Positions 10,761-21,201 of a stretch of 64,000 nt of DNA are shown here, piece by piece. Source of the DNA: Phascolarctos cinereus (taxonomy: Eukaryota > Chordata > Mammalia > Diprotodontia > Phascolarctidae). The DNA is taken from assembly GCF_002099425.1 (NCBI RefSeq), contig NW_018344105.1, positions 4,962,501 to 5,026,500 on the forward strand, given 5' to 3'. Each line of letters opens with the position of its first letter. Positions within the stretch are counted from its first letter, which is position 1. The notes under the pieces are model-generated. The model saw only the letters and a program-made list of their open reading frames with translations, was not told where the DNA came from and searched no databases. The position numbers were made by a program, and so were the translations under genes.

Positions 10761-10914
10761 CACTGAAGAAACCAATGGAATCCACACGAGCAAGAGAAGT
10801 TTCAACCTGATCCTTGGGGGAGGGGAGAGCAGTTGGGGGGGGGGGAGAAGTGCAGGAGGAAGTGCAGAGGAAATCCAAAAAGCCGAAAATGGAATTGTCT
10901 TTCCCCAAAATGTT
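10581..10914 (-). promoter_or_regulatory. TBX22: Probable TBX22 5' UTR splice acceptor ahead of the ATG exon
   Basis: On the minus strand a long pyrimidine tract ending TCCTCCTTTAG lies immediately before 10914, a textbook acceptor 154 nt upstream of the ATG. It implies that exon 1 is an internal exon joined to a non-coding exon further upstream. As I recall, human TBX22 annotations also include an upstream non-coding exon. A promoter within the GC-rich flank remains an alternative. Confidence 0.55.
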
Positions 10915-11940
10915 CTAAAGGAGGAAAAGAGAAGAAAGATCAAGATTAAGACCTGAGGCTCCTCATTATAGACTGGGGAAGGGCTGAGCCTTCTGCCTGA
11001 AAAAACTTCCCATCCGGCATGTGGGGACCATCAGTCGTTAAATCCGCCCCCCATTCATTTTTTCCCTAATGGTTCTACAAGATTGACAAGGGGAGACCTG
11101 GGAGGGAGCCGCCCTGCCCCGGAGGGCCGGCTGGGGAGCTCCAATGGGGGCGCCACAGCAGGCAGCCGGGGGAGAACAGCTAGCGATCGAGCGAGCGCCC
11201 GCCCTGATGCAGGCACTGAGGCAGCCCAGCCCGGCCCGCAGCCTGCAGCCTGCAGCCTCCGCTGTTTGTTTTGGAAACTGGTGGAAGCAAAAAGAGCACA
11301 CTGAGTGACATTTCAGAGGCTGGGGAGGGGAGTTGGGGAGGGGAAGGGGGAGGGAAGGGGGAGGGGAGGGGAGAGAGAGACGGCCTCGTCTAGGATAAAT
11401 AAAAGATTACTGTTTTACATTAAATTGTAAAACTCAAAGAAATGTGACATAATTGCCCACGAGGGGCCACTTTTCCAACAAAAGTGCAAATAGTGTTTAA
11501 CCAGATCCAGAAAAGTCTTCCCGGGGCTTTTGACTAGCTAACGCAGGCGGCTGCTGGGGGCTGATGTTCCTGAGAACGGGGAAAGCCGACTGGTAGCAAA
11601 TTGGGATACCAAGCCAGGTCTAGGGGGCAGGACGGCCCGCGCACTGAACCCCAGGGTGCTCTACGGGGCTGCTCAGGTTTGGAGGTTTTACAAGTGCAAG
11701 CCTTAGCGCCAGAAACCATGCGCTTGGCCAGCTCTTGCCCTGATCCGAAGGCTTTCTTTAAGCTTTAACTTGAAAGGAAAGGTCGGGAACATACATCTGC
11801 CCAAAAAAGACGTCTGCCCAGGCCTGGGGGTCATCCAACAGGGGGGATCTCGTTCTTCAATAAAAGTTCTACCTCACACGGCCCTGGCCACGTTTGGATT
11901 CTCTTTCTCACAGATAAAAGATGAGCCTCCAAGGTAGCAG
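10915..11940 (-). promoter_or_regulatory. TBX22 proximal 5' flank (GC-rich, then repeat-free)
   Basis: Positions 11040-11290 are GC-rich with several CpGs. They are followed by a G-run tract (11321-11380) and an AT-rich block with a perfect 8-bp-arm palindrome (11412-11433). No interspersed repeat is seen. The position fits a proximal promoter, but no unambiguous TATA box or start site can be named. Confidence 0.45.
11321..11380 (+). repeat. G-rich tract (runs of 3-5 G)
   Basis: A purine-only stretch holds about a dozen G-runs separated by one or two bases, ending in GA repeats. It meets the usual sequence pattern for a G-quadruplex on the plus strand, the non-sense strand of TBX22. Confidence 0.85.
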
Positions 11941-11964
11941 GCCTCAGCAGGCTTCTGTTAGCTT

Positions 11965-12182
11965 CTTTTTTCTGAACCTGGAGTCCAAGGGACCCCCTAA
12001 GGGATCCGTGGATAGAATTCAATGAGTGCCTCAACTAGGAGAAGGAAAAAGTTAGAGCTTTATTTTCACTAAGCTCTTAATGAGACTTAGCATTTCCTTC
12101 AATTATTTAAAAGCCAAATTCTAAGAAGGGACCCACAGGCTTCACCACAGAACATGCCACAAGAAAGGTTAAGAATCCCTGA
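11965..12182 (-). mobile_element. hAT-like MITE remnant
   Basis: The left side reads 'ctgaacctggagtccaagg' and the right side ends 'aggttaagaatccct', which resemble the two inverted ends of an old hAT MITE. The interior 'ttctaagaagggacccacagg' and 'cttcacc' also fit. It appears to be the same kind of element as at about 3543. Confidence 0.5.
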
Positions 12183-12265
12183 TCACTAGATCTTACTTTG
12201 TGGGGAATATACTTTTGTGCTCTCAGCTGATGAGTGTATGTATATCTGTATAGCTAGATGAACCT

Positions 12266-12418
12266 CTCTCTCTGTCTCTCTGTCTCTCCCTCCCTCCCTC
12301 TCTCTTTTCTATCTCTCTCTCTCTCCCTCTCTCTCCTTCCCTCCCTCTTCCCCCCTCCCCCATCTCCCTGCCACTCTGTTCTTCCCTCCCTCCCCTCTCT
12401 CTCTCTCTCCACACACAC
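12266..12418 (+). repeat. CT-rich low-complexity tract
   Basis: CTCTCT/CCCTCC units run over 150 bp and create spurious low-complexity open frames on both strands. Confidence 0.9.
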
Positions 12419-12670
12419 ATTTGAATCCAATATTTTAATGTGCCCTATATGTCAATTCTTCAAGGATCTGTAATTTCATCAGTGGAGGGAGGGGCACTTC
12501 TGAATAACAAGGTCAACCTTCTAGGCCTTCTAAATATCTTCCAGGATGAAAAATTCTTTATCCCATAAATCAGCCTGGTGATGATCTTCTCCGAACTTGG
12601 CTAGGCTGATTGTCAAAAGACATATAGACAATGTATATGACCATGTGATCATCTATGCCCATACATATCC

Positions 12671-12850
12671 TAGGATCATGACTCTAGAGCTGGAAGAGAC
12701 CTTAGACGTCATCTAGTCCCATCTCTTCATTTTACAAAGGAAACTGGCCCCCAGGAAGTTAAGCAATTTGCCTAAGGTTACACAGATAGCAGACCTAGAA
12801 TTTGAACTCGAGTCCTACAGTTCTAAGTCTTGCCACTGCCTCCTATATAT
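12671..12850 (-). mobile_element. MIR SINE
   Basis: In reverse orientation it shows 'gagctggaagagaccttag', 'cattttacaaaggaaactg', 'gttacacag' and 'gaatttgaactc', the MIR landmarks in order. Confidence 0.75.
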
Positions 12851-12935
12851 GGGGATGACTGAAATGGAGCTTTCTCCAATTGTCCAATGCTCCTCTGACA
12901 CCACTGTCTTTGAACTAGCTTTTAAAATATATGCT

Positions 12936-13057
12936 GGGGGCAGCTAGGTGGCACTGCAGTAGATAGAGCATTAGCACTGGAGTTAGGAGGACCTGAGTTC
13001 AAATTTTACCTCAGACACTGTGTGACCCCGGGCAAGTCAGTCATCTGGATTGCTTCC
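12936..13057 (+). mobile_element. WSINE1/SINE1_MD-like SINE with perfect target duplication
   Basis: It begins 'ggggcagctaggtggc' and includes 'gaggacctgagttcaaat' and 'gtgaccccgggcaagtca'. It is flanked by perfect 12-bp duplications 'aaaatatatgct' at 12924-12935 and 13058-13069, so both ends are fixed. Confidence 0.9.
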
Positions 13058-13199
13058 AAAATATATGCTACCTAGTTTTAAAAGTGTCTAAATACAAAGT
13101 AATCACAGGTGGGAGGATCTGGCTGATGATTTCATTGCTTTGGGGAACTTCCTGACTGGAAATTCTCCCCTACCAAGCAGATCAGCAACTTACCTTTAA

Positions 13200-13335
13200 T
13201 TGCAGTCTTTAGAGAGGTACCTGAGGCCACTCATAAGTTAAGTGACTTGCCCAGGGCACTCAGCTACAAATGTGTCAGATCAGGATGTGAACCTAGCTAG
13301 GTCTTATTGATTCCAAGGTTGTCTGCTTATGCCAT
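13200..13335 (-). mobile_element. Diverged MIR fragment
   Basis: It shows 'aagttaagtgacttgcccagg', 'cactcagctacaaa' and 'ggatgtgaacct' in reverse orientation. Confidence 0.55.
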
Positions 13336-13457
13336 TTAATATACAACTTACTTCAGTATCTGAATGGTCTTGAGGAATGTGCTTATTCACCTTCAGCTAA
13401 GAATCCTATATAGTATGCATTTTTGATGTGACCTATTGGGTCACTACTTTCCATGAT

Positions 13458-13640
13458 ACATCAGTGGTGGCACAGTGGACAGAGAAAATCCTGCCTCAGA
13501 TACTGACTAGCTGTGTGACCCTGAAGAAGTTACTTTACCTCTCTCAGCCTGAGTCTCCTCACTTGGAGGGTCAAATTCAATAACATACGTGAAGCTCTTT
13601 GCAAACCCTACATAATTATTTATATAAATGGTAGCTACTA
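13458..13640 (+). mobile_element. MIR SINE
   Basis: It has 'ggcacagtggacagag', 'ctagctgtgtgaccctg', 'tctcctca' and the tail 'gaagctctttgcaaaccct'. Confidence 0.7.
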
Positions 13641-14125
13641 CATCAGTAAAAACCCCAGCAAAGCATCTTCCATGACTCTCAGTTCACTCACTTAGTTCAT
13701 TTAGAATCCGAGGCTGCCGTTTGTTTTCAGTAAAAAGTAATTATCCTTTGGTGAAGTTATCTTCAATGCCTTGTGATGCTTTGAAGGTAATCCTAGGCTC
13801 TCAAGTGCTCAGCCAGTAGAGCAGAAGCACTAACATGTCTTTCCAAGCAGGAAAAGCTTAGAGTAGGGCCTGGGGATGGACCATATATCTGTCATCCAAG
13901 GACCAACCTAACCAAGCTGAGAGATGCTCAGCACCAGGCTGGCCCCAGGGTGTTGAGATTAAATTTTCAACCACAGCAACACCCAAATACCAAGTTATAA
14001 AAGGGTTGCTATCTTCATTGGTTAAGGGAGTGCCCCACACCAATGAAATTATACACCTTTGCAATACTGAAGTAAGGACTAGTCTAGGTTAGGAAGACAG
14101 CATTCTGGCTTTATAATTGGGAAGA

Positions 14126-14278
14126 CAGTGTGATTATAGTAGAGAAAAGCAGTAGGTTGGGTGTTAGGCACCCTCTTCAAGCCCTGGATTACTTAGGTAA
14201 GTCATTCTCTCTGAGTCTCAATTTCTTATCTATTAGCCTCAATTATCTTTAAGGTCCCTTTAAACTCTAAAATTCTAT
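14126..14278 (+). mobile_element. Diverged MIR SINE
   Basis: It has 'acttaggtaagtcattctctctgagtctca' and the tail 'aaggtccctttaaactcta'. The head is poorly preserved. Confidence 0.55.
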
Positions 14279-15468
14279 GCTTCTAATATTCCATAATATT
14301 TTTCCATGTCTTCAGATAGGAGTGCCAAATCTTATTTATGGTATAAATGTGACCCAGGATCAAGAGAATCTTGGTAAAGCTCAAGACAGATTGCTCTGAC
14401 ACCATTTTCTGACATGATCTTGGCCGCAAGTCAATGGAACTTGCTTTCTACAGTCATAAATGAGGGCAAAGAAGTCCCTGAGCATTTTTTCTGTCCCAGC
14501 CAGAAGATGGCCTGCCCAGTGGGAATAGTTAGACTGTTTCCCCTCCTGTCCTTGGACAAGAGATGGAACTGAGAAAATGTTGGGGGGAGTCTGCAAAAAT
14601 CTTCCACTCAGCCACCATGGCAAGTCTGAAAGGATCTCTTCTCCTAAACGCAGGTTCTTGCTTGAGTTCATATTCTTTGTAGAGGGTAGGAAGTTGCCTG
14701 GGGGGAAATTTACTTGGGCTGTTGGATTCCTGTTAAAATCAAGGCAGAAAAGTGTCTTAGCTGTTCCTTTCTGGATTAATGTTCCAGAGAGCTCTTTTTG
14801 TGGTTGCTGGGAACTGTTTTTCTCGGGGGGGGGGAATCCCCAATAATAATGATAAGCAAATGTGAAATCTGGAGATGAGAAACTCCTTACTTTGGAGAAA
14901 GCTTTACCATTCCCAATTGAATGTCTATTTTGACAGCATAGCTGGGAGCAATGTAGCTAAGCTCTTCCTGTGTATATCCCAATGGGTCTGGAACCCGGGA
15001 GTAGTTTCCCAGAATTCCTGTTAACCTTCCCACCCCCAGAAAATCAGCCCCTCCAAAACAGCTTTGCAAGTTCAGCTGCAGGAGTCTTTTGCTTTCAGGT
15101 ACTGGGGCTCAGTGTGGCAGATGCTCAGGTCAACAATTCATCCACCACAGCTGGATGGTCTCTTTAGCACACTGGATCTCGCTCAGCCCCAGGGCACCTA
15201 TAAACTTTTGAAAGAGACAGTTTTCCAAAGGCTATGCAAACCACAGAGGAGTAGTGGAAGATATAGAAGAGCACTGGCCCTCATGGGTGGTCAGATTAGA
15301 GAGAAGAATGGGGAAACTGATGATAATTTGGAAATCCTCATTGTAAGATGTCATAGTATAGGATGACCTTGGAGAGCCTGGAAAAATACCCATGCAACAT
15401 GGGGAACTGAGGCAGGATGCTACAATGAGGGGAGAGTGATGGATTAAAGGCTCCGTGAGACAGGCATT

Positions 15469-15665
15469 GTGGAGTCACATTGGATAGAAAGACAGGCAGG
15501 GAGCCAGGAAGACCTGGGCCTCTGACATGTGCTGACTGTGTTATCCTAGGCAAGTCACTTAACCACTCAGTACACTAGGCAGCTCTCTGAGATTGTAAAT
15601 TGCAGAAAAGGCACTGAACTGCATTGGTAGGGAGCATTTTCTTCTCTGGGAATTCCCTCTGCCTG
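15469..15665 (+). mobile_element. CORE-SINE (MON type)
   Basis: It holds 'caggaagacctgggc', 'ggcaagtcacttaaccactca', 'ggcagctctctgagattgtaa' and 'tgcattggtaggga'. The tail matches the SINEs at 5027 and 17424. Confidence 0.7.
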
Positions 15666-15819
15666 GGACAAATCACTGGTCTAGTCCCTATTCTGGTCAC
15701 TATCTAATATCTCTGAAGTTATGGGAAGTATAAGATGCTCCTTAAGGGACATGTGGTTTATTAAAGCTCTTGTTGCAGGTGAAATATGGACTTGTTTAAA
15801 GATATAAAGTCAATCCAAT

Positions 15820-15910
15820 TAAACAAATATTTATTAAGTGCTTACTACACAAAGGATACTTAAGGGCACTTAAGATAAATCTACATAGGCCCTGCTCTCA
15901 AGGGGATGGA
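15820..15910 (-). mobile_element. L2 3'-end fragment
   Basis: It shows 'atttattaagtgcttacta' and 'ccctgctctcaaggg', the reverse of the L2 3' terminus. Confidence 0.6.
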
Positions 15911-16386
15911 TCCCAGAGTCAGGAGTTTCTCTCTTCATTCAGTAGGCAATGAGGAGCCAGTGCACTCTCTGAGAGGTGAGGGGGGGAATCAGAGTAGTCC
16001 CTGGGAATGGAAGCTCCTTTCTGCCCTTGTATCCTTCGTGCCTGGCACAGAGCAGGCACTCAATGAACACTTATTGAATTGAATTGAAGAGTGCTGGCGA
16101 GGGGGGTGGACATCTGCAGTTGGGGCAATGTGTGTGTTGGGGCAGCTGTGCAAACTGAAATGGACAAGTCTCCACAATCACACGTCTTGCAGAACATCCA
16201 AAAGAATTCAAAGAAGCTGTTTCAGCTGTTGTGATTTCTTTGACTTTAGTCCAGTAATCACGGCCCTGAGCATAGCTGTTTTCTTTCACCTTCCCAAGTT
16301 TCTTCCAAGGAATTGTTTTTTCTCATCTTTGACCTATGAAATTGTGTTTTTCTTCCTGACACTGGTTACATCAAGATCAATGCTTT

Positions 16387-16464
16387 GTCTCCCATCCAAG
16401 TACTAACCAGGCCCGACCCTGCTTAGCTTCCCAGATCTTGTGGGTTCATTCAGGGTGGTATGGC
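16387..16464 (-). pseudogene. 5S rRNA-derived pseudogene
   Basis: On the minus strand the sequence contains a long exact 5S block, from AAGCTAAGCAGGGTCGGGCC through TTAGTACTTGGATGGGAGAC. It is preceded by 'GCCATACCACCCTGAA', which is also 5S. Between them, several bases of the GCCCGATCTCGTCTGATCTC stretch are altered or lost. The 3' third, after GGGAGAC, is missing. The internal A box and IE survive and the C box is cut short. It could be a processed 5S copy or the head of a 5S-derived SINE; no SINE body is recognisable downstream. Confidence 0.85.
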
Positions 16465-16667
16465 AATCGCCAAGCTCAATGCTATGTAACTCTGTTGGGC
16501 CTTTGGCCTTGCATGTACCGTGTGTAAAACTGGATCGAGGAAATCATTTAAATGAAAACAAAGTGCAGGATCTTGATTTTTCTTCACCTGTTTACAGTTG
16601 AGACGGTCATCTCGGACTATTAGTACCTGAACCAAAAGAAGCGTATTCATTTCTCAAAGCCTATGAT

Positions 16668-16912
16668 AGTAGTAACTGTTGCATTTATATAGCACTTTGA
16701 GTTTTTCAAAGAGCTTTACAAACATTTTCTCATTTGATCCTAATAACAACCCTTTAAGTGATATTATTGTTTTTATTATTCAGTTGAGGAAACTGAGGCT
16801 AAAAGAGGTTCAGTGACTTACCCAGGGTCACGCAGCTAGTATCTGAGTCAGGATTTAAATTCGGGTCTTCCTGACTCCAGGCCCAACTTTCTAGCTATTG
16901 TGCCACCTAGCA
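16668..16912 (-). mobile_element. THER1/MIR-type SINE, near full length
   Basis: In reverse orientation it shows 'tttatatagcactttgag', 'aaagagctttacaaacatt', 'gttgaggaaactgaggct', 'gggtcacgcagctag', 'cttcctgactccaggccc' and 'tgccacctag'. Confidence 0.8.
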
Positions 16913-17249
16913 TAGGGCTTCCTCTGATACTCCTAACCCTTCAATACCTGAGAAGACCTATGGCCTTCCTTGTGTGAATTCTGCTGCTGCTACTGCAGTC
17001 TTCTTGAGTTGCTATGGCCCCCAAAGCTCATACTTCGGGGTACTCAACCTCCTTAACCAGGTAGGGCCTTAGACAACAGACATGCAGGTGCCAGGCTTTG
17101 CTGAAAGCATTTCTAGTGTGGTAGAACTGGGTAGAGTTTAGCCTCCCTTGGAAGACCTTTGGAGAGGCCAAGGTCACCCCCATGCCACAAAGAAGCATCC
17201 GAGAAGGACTTTGTTGGGAGAAGAAGAATAGTATTAATAATTCCCATTT

Positions 17250-17390
17250 GAGGCAGCTGGGTGGCATTGCAGTGGACAGAGCAATGGTCCTGGAGTTGAG
17301 AGCACCTGAGTTCAAATTCAGCCTTAGACACTTATTACTTGTGTGACCCTGGGCAAGTCACTTCACCCCAACTGCCTCCCCCCCTCCCCA
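17250..17390 (+). mobile_element. WSINE1/SINE1_MD-like SINE
   Basis: It begins 'gaggcagctgggtggcattg', includes 'cacctgagttcaaattcagcc' and ends in a C-rich tail. Flanking 11-bp near-duplicates 'aattcccattt' and 'aattcacattt' look like the target duplication. Confidence 0.8.
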
Positions 17391-17423
17391 AATAATCAGA
17401 ATTCACATTTATATAGCTTTGGA

Positions 17424-17656
17424 CAGAGACAGCATGGTGTAGTAGGTAGAGAGCCTGTCTTGGAACCAGGAAGTCCTACATTCAAGCCCCACCTCTTACA
17501 CAGCCTGGCTGTGTGACCCTGAGCAAGGGATTTAACCTCTCAGTGCTCTAGGGAACTCTCTAAAAACTATGTCGCAGAGAAGGTGCCAACCTGCATTAAT
17601 GGAGGAGGTTTCCTCATCTTGGAGTTCCCTAGTCCTGTGAAATCATAGGTTCAAGC
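17424..17656 (+). mobile_element. CORE-SINE (MON type)
   Basis: It holds 'agcatggtgtagtaggtaga', 'tggctgtgtgaccctgagcaa', 'gggaactctctaaaaact', 'cctgcattaatggagg' and 'gtgaaatcataggttc'. Confidence 0.75.
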
Positions 17657-17738
17657 CCTATGCCTATCCCCTCTGCAGTTTACAACAGACTTTTCACTCT
17701 TTCCTTATGGTAACCTAGCAGATGGAGAGTATATTGTT

Positions 17739-18521
17739 TTGGGTTCTTGGTTTTTTGTTGGGTTTTTTGGGCAGTTTTAAAAACACATATTTTATTTATT
17801 TTTAACATTTAAAAAAATTTGAGCTCTAAATTCTCATCCTCCCTCCAGCCTCTCCTCCACCCATTAAAAAGGCAAGCAATAAGATATCAATTATACATGT
17901 GAAATTATGTAAAACATATTTCCATATTAGCCATGTTGCCAAAAAAGCAAGAAAAAGTATACTTCAATTTGCATTCAGGATTAATCAGCTCTCTCTCTGG
18001 AGGTGGATAACATTGTTCATCATGGGTCCTTTAGAATTGTCTGGGATCATTGTATTGATCAGGGTACTTAAGTCTTTCACAGGTGATCATCATTACAATA
18101 TTGCTGTTACTGTGTACAATGTTCTTCAGGTTCTTCTCACTTCGTTCTTCTTTAGTTCATATAAGACTTCCCAAGTTTTTCTGAAACCGTCCTGCTTGTC
18201 ATTTCTGATAGCACAATAGTATTCCATCACAACCATAGACCACAATTTGTTCAGTCATACCTCAATTGATGGGCATTGCCTTAGTTTCCAATTCTCTGCC
18301 ACCACAAAAAGAGCTGCTAGACATATTTGTGTACATATAGGCCCTTTTCCTTCTCCTTTGATCTCTTTGGGATACAGACCTAGTAGTGGTATTGCTGGGT
18401 CAAAGGGTATGCACATTTTTATAGCCCTTTGGGCATAGTTCCAAATTGCTGTCCAGAATGGTTGGATCAGTTTACAACTCCACCAACAGTGCATTAGTGT
18501 CCCCATTTTTCCACATCCCCA
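17739..18521 (-). mobile_element. L1 (5'-truncated), inserted in a MIR
   Basis: The minus strand encodes the C-terminal end of L1 ORF2: GTLMHCWWSCKLIQPFW, IPFDPAIPLLGLYPKE and LAALFVVAENWKL, followed by the 3' UTR and an A-rich tail at about 17740-17830. Perfect 14-bp duplications 'gagagtatattgtt' at 17725-17738 and 18522-18535 bound the insert. Confidence 0.93.
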
Positions 18522-18535
18522 GAGAGTATATTGTT

Positions 18536-19922
18536 AAGCCCACTTTACAGATGTGGAAACTGAAGCTCTAATTGAGCCAGTCAATTTAATTAATTGACAA
18601 AGTAGTTTTTAGCCACATAAAGAGACTGGCTGACATTTACACTAGTGAGCAGCACAGTCAGGAGTCGGGCCCAGGTTTTCTGCCTCTAAGTCCAGTGTCA
18701 ACAACCTTTTTAAAAAATTAATGAAATCAACTATCTTTTAGCTGATGCTCTGCATTTGTGATAATCTGATGTACCTGGGGATAAAACAGTGCATTTTCCC
18801 AGAGAAGCAGAGCTTGCTGAACTCAAGGGCAGTCAGACCTGTGCAAGCTTCTGCTATTTCTGGTTTCCATACTTGTAATTTCTAAGGGAGAGAGAGCGAA
18901 ATCAAATGCTCCATTGGAGGCAGAGCTCATTGGATTTCTCTCCTAGCGGAAACTTTGGGAATTTCATGACAGAGACCATTTCCTCAAGATGTCAAGTATG
19001 CCTGCCCCTACCCCTACATCCACCTTTAAAGGCCTATGAAGTATCCGGGTGCTTCCAAATCCAGCTCTCTAAACCTTTTGAGAAAGAGTTACGTTTTCCC
19101 TAGTCCCTCTATTTTTGCACAACAAATGTAAATGTTTCCATTCTTCTGGATATTTAAAAAAAACCCTTAAAAACTCACAAACGTTATCTACCCATTGAAA
19201 GCAAAAACATATTCCTATAAATACATGTTATACAAATTGCATATTCCTGTAACTAGGAAATTTATGCCAGGAGTTGCGGGCTCACTTGAGTGTAGGGGAG
19301 GGGAGTAGGGGTGGGGTGGGAAGGAAGTGTGTCTTCTGAATGGTGCTCTTAACTCCCTGTAAAATTTTGCACTCTGGACGAAGCCCTGGTTGCCCCATTC
19401 TTGGTATAACTGTGATGGGTAGAGTTTGGCTTGGAGGATGGGTGTATGGGTAGAATTTGTTGATGCTATTCTTTCAGACTGCAGTACTATCTCAGTCATC
19501 TATCCTCTGGGTAGCTGAAACAGTCTTCAAGGAAAAATTCGGTTCAATTTGCTATCCCATAATCAGAAAGGCCAGACAGTTATATGAATGAGTCAGAAAT
19601 TATCATAGTTAGAAAGGCCTCAGTCAACAGAGACTAAGCTTCATAAGAGGTTGGGAGATCACATAATCCTGATCCCTTTCCAAGCCACCATTTCCATATA
19701 TTTGCAGAATCAGGCCACAGAACAGTGATAATCTCAGAGTCATGGATAATGGAGGCAAACCTGACTTTCTCCCACAGTTAGTTGGCTTATAACTTTTAAG
19801 AAAAGGAATAGGAAATGTAATATATACTTTGACCCCTCAGCAATGTGGACCACCAACTAATCCATAACTTTACACTCTTAGAGAGTTTTCTGGGAGCACT
19901 GAGAAATTAAGTGTTCCTGCCC
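18536..19922 (+). other. No gene seen; MIR remnant, then mostly unique sequence
   Basis: The first about 30 bp continue the MIR split by the L1. The rest has no recognisable repeat of any length and no convincing coding exon. Confidence 0.6.
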
Positions 19923-20107
19923 ATTAGACAGCATGGCATAGTTGAGGGCTGGGTTCAAATCCTGATTTAGATACTAGTTGTGTGAGCCTAGACTCTCGGA
20001 GACTCAGTTTCCCCATCTTTAAAATGGGGGTGATAATGGCACCTACCTCACAAAGGATTGCTTTGAGGTTCAAATGAAATCATGTATGTAAAGGGCTATG
20101 TAAAGAT
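19923..20107 (+). mobile_element. MIR SINE, near full length
   Basis: It has 'agacagcatggcatagt', 'gggttcaaatcctgattt', 'ctcagtttccccatctttaa', 'ggcacctacctcac' and 'tgtaaagggctatgtaaaga'. Confidence 0.8.
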
Positions 20108-20608
20108 GAGCTAGTTTCAGAGGAAGGAATAGGTAGATCCCAGGTCCCTTGCAGTCAAGAAGAGGTGGGTGGGGGGGTGGGAGCCAGCCCACTTGATTTT
20201 TAAATAAGTGCCTTGAACTCTGAATCTCCCCTTTTTTGGGAGCCTGGTTCCAAATGTTTTTACTCACTGTTTACCTGTTGCTCTGAAATCTTGGAGAGGT
20301 CTGCTAATGGAGGCTTGGTCTCAAATAGCCATTTTGCATTTTTCAGAGTATCACCTTTTAGGCTGCTCATGTCTCCTCAGGTCCTGATCAGAGCTGTTAG
20401 ATTAGGAGCCAGCCAGGAGCAGCAGTCTTTCCCTATGCCTGTTGGTCCATTCTGGCAAGGCCCCTTGGAAAGCCAGGGGCTAGTGTTTACCAAAACAGCA
20501 ACCGGACAAGATTTTCTTAATTTGAACTCTACAAACCAGCACCATGGTCGAATAATACTCACTACCATATGACCTGATCCCCCAGGACTTCAGCCCCAAT
20601 GGGGAGAC

Positions 20609-20795
20609 ATCATAATACAGTGGATAAAGCACTAACTCTAAAGTCAGGGGGCCTGGGTTCAAACTCAGCCTTTGTCACTGCCTAGGAGACCTTGGGTGAG
20701 TCACACTGCCTCCTTGGGAATCTGTTCCCTCTTTTGGAAAAGGAGGGAGTTGAACTAGATGGCCTTTGAGATCCCTTCCAGCTCTAGATATAGAT
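20609..20795 (+). mobile_element. MIR/THER-type SINE
   Basis: It has 'cataatacagtggataaagc', 'cctgggttcaaactcagc', 'gaccttgggtgagtcaca' and the tail 'gatcccttccagctctaga'. Confidence 0.75.
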
Positions 20796-20823
20796 ATAGG
20801 AGCCTATGAAAGTATTACCTAGT

Positions 20824-20969
20824 AGGGGGAGGGGAACCTGTGGCAGCCTCACAAGGCCTCAAGTGGAATCCAATTTGTTCTGTGAAGTTTGGATTCCATC
20901 AAAGGGCTGCACTTGAGGACCTAGAGGGCCACATGTGCCCTGGAGGCTGCTGAAGGTTCCCCACCCCTG
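20824..20969. mobile_element. Foldback MITE, probably hAT-type
   Basis: Terminal inverted repeats 'ggggaggggaacct' (20826-20839) and 'aggttccccacccct' (20954-20968) bound a 146-bp element. Its interior also folds: 'tggaatccaa' pairs with 'ttggattcca', and 'cctcaagtg' with 'cacttgagg'. 'tagtag' occurs at both flanks. It has no coding capacity. Confidence 0.75.
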
Positions 20970-21201
20970 ATAGTAGCTTGTTCTGGGCAGCCCACAGGGG
21001 AGAAGCTGCTGGGTATTCTGCGCCTGTTAAAGGAGGAAGGAAGTGAAGGGCTTTTCTCCCTATGTCATGGAAGTCCCAGCTCAGCTGAACCGCTGAGCTT
21101 GCTCCAAACTGAGTGATGGGTATGTTACTCCTCTGGGCTCCTGGGTACGGTCTGCTGCCAACCTTGCCTTCCCTAAATCAAGACCCATTGCAGAAATCTG
21201 G

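Noticed and set aside
10758-10943. N-terminally extended TBX22 starting at the upstream ATG (10943)
   Set aside because: The ATG lies within a polypyrimidine tract before a good acceptor, and human TBX22 begins at MALSSRA.
12223-12473. Arg/Glu- and Leu/Ser-rich frames on both strands
   Set aside because: They are produced by the CT-rich low-complexity tract.
20900-20945. microRNA hairpin
   Set aside because: The stem belongs to a foldback MITE with terminal repeats; nothing indicates a processed host microRNA.
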